Of a stretch of DNA of 64,000 bases, positions 63,982 to 64,000 are shown one piece after another. This stretch comes from Stieleria mannarensis (GTDB taxonomy: Bacteria > Planctomycetota > Planctomycetia > Pirellulales > Pirellulaceae). How positions within the stretch are numbered: position 1 is the stretch's first letter; every line of letters starts with the position of its first letter. Position numbers and translations under genes: made by a program. Location: NCBI RefSeq assembly GCF_014154935.1, contig NZ_JACEHH010000024.1, forward strand, positions 87,266 through 151,265. Reading direction: 5' to 3'. The notes beneath the pieces are model-generated. The model was not told the DNA's origin, did no database searches, and saw only the letters and a program-made list of their open reading frames with translations.

Positions 63982-64000
63982 TGTCCACATGCGGGGTCGA

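Overview
The window reads as chromosomal DNA of a planctomycete, most likely family Pirellulaceae (genus unresolved; Rhodopirellula- or Stieleria-like is an inference). The reasons are roughly 60% GC, a large periplasm-facing cytochrome c/DUF6797-type protein, ECF sigma factors paired with Ser/Thr kinases, Tat-exported Gfo/Idh/MocA and sugar-isomerase-like proteins, many genes without a clear Shine-Dalgarno, and intergenic spaces filled with palindromic repeats of the type common in this group. No tRNA, rRNA, CRISPR array, complete IS element or phage gene was seen.

Layout. 1-3.1 kb: RNA repair locus, rtcB (cut by the left edge) divergent from its sigma-54 activator rtcR, with a near-consensus -24/-12 promoter between them. 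3.3-6.6 kb: di-heme cytochrome c/DUF6797 protein. 7-11.6 kb: an enolase-superfamily enzyme and glycine dehydrogenase gcvP. 12-14.7 kb: a small secreted protein, RimK fused to a TrkA-C domain, and an AstE/AspA-type zinc deacylase. 14.9-16.5 kb: a cytosolic kinase/PP2C phosphatase pair. 16.9-21.3 kb: an ECF sigma factor overlapping a 1271-residue zinc-finger/kinase/transmembrane protein. 21.4-22.2 kb: a Uma2 nuclease-like gene and a fossil kinase N-lobe.

22.3-37.7 kb is an ion-transport neighbourhood. One minus-strand cluster runs PP2C-cNMP domain protein, a GluR-type channel with a degenerate selectivity filter, a GluR0-type channel with an intact TVGYGD filter, CorA and then MgtE; the first four genes overlap or nearly overlap. 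Beside it lie two divergent MscK-type mechanosensitive channels and a ThrE-type exporter.

37.8-51.7 kb holds accessory metabolism: a DMFase-beta-like Tat protein, a sulfatase C-terminal remnant, an ECF sigma/von Willebrand factor A pair, a Gfo/Idh/MocA plus sugar isomerase pair, an M3 peptidase/PQQ-propeller pair, TMEM43 and a second sugar isomerase. 51.8-58.7 kb is a signalling locus: TonB-dependent receptor, YfiR-like periplasmic protein and CHASE8-type histidine kinase in one operon, divergent from a REC-HisKA-HATPase-REC hybrid kinase. 59-63.9 kb is an RND efflux adaptor/pump pair.

The most interesting features are the channel/Mg transporter/phosphatase cluster with its paired intact and degenerate pores, the TonB-YfiR-kinase locus with direct repeats between its two arms, and palindromic repeats that have entered coding sequence and been kept in frame.
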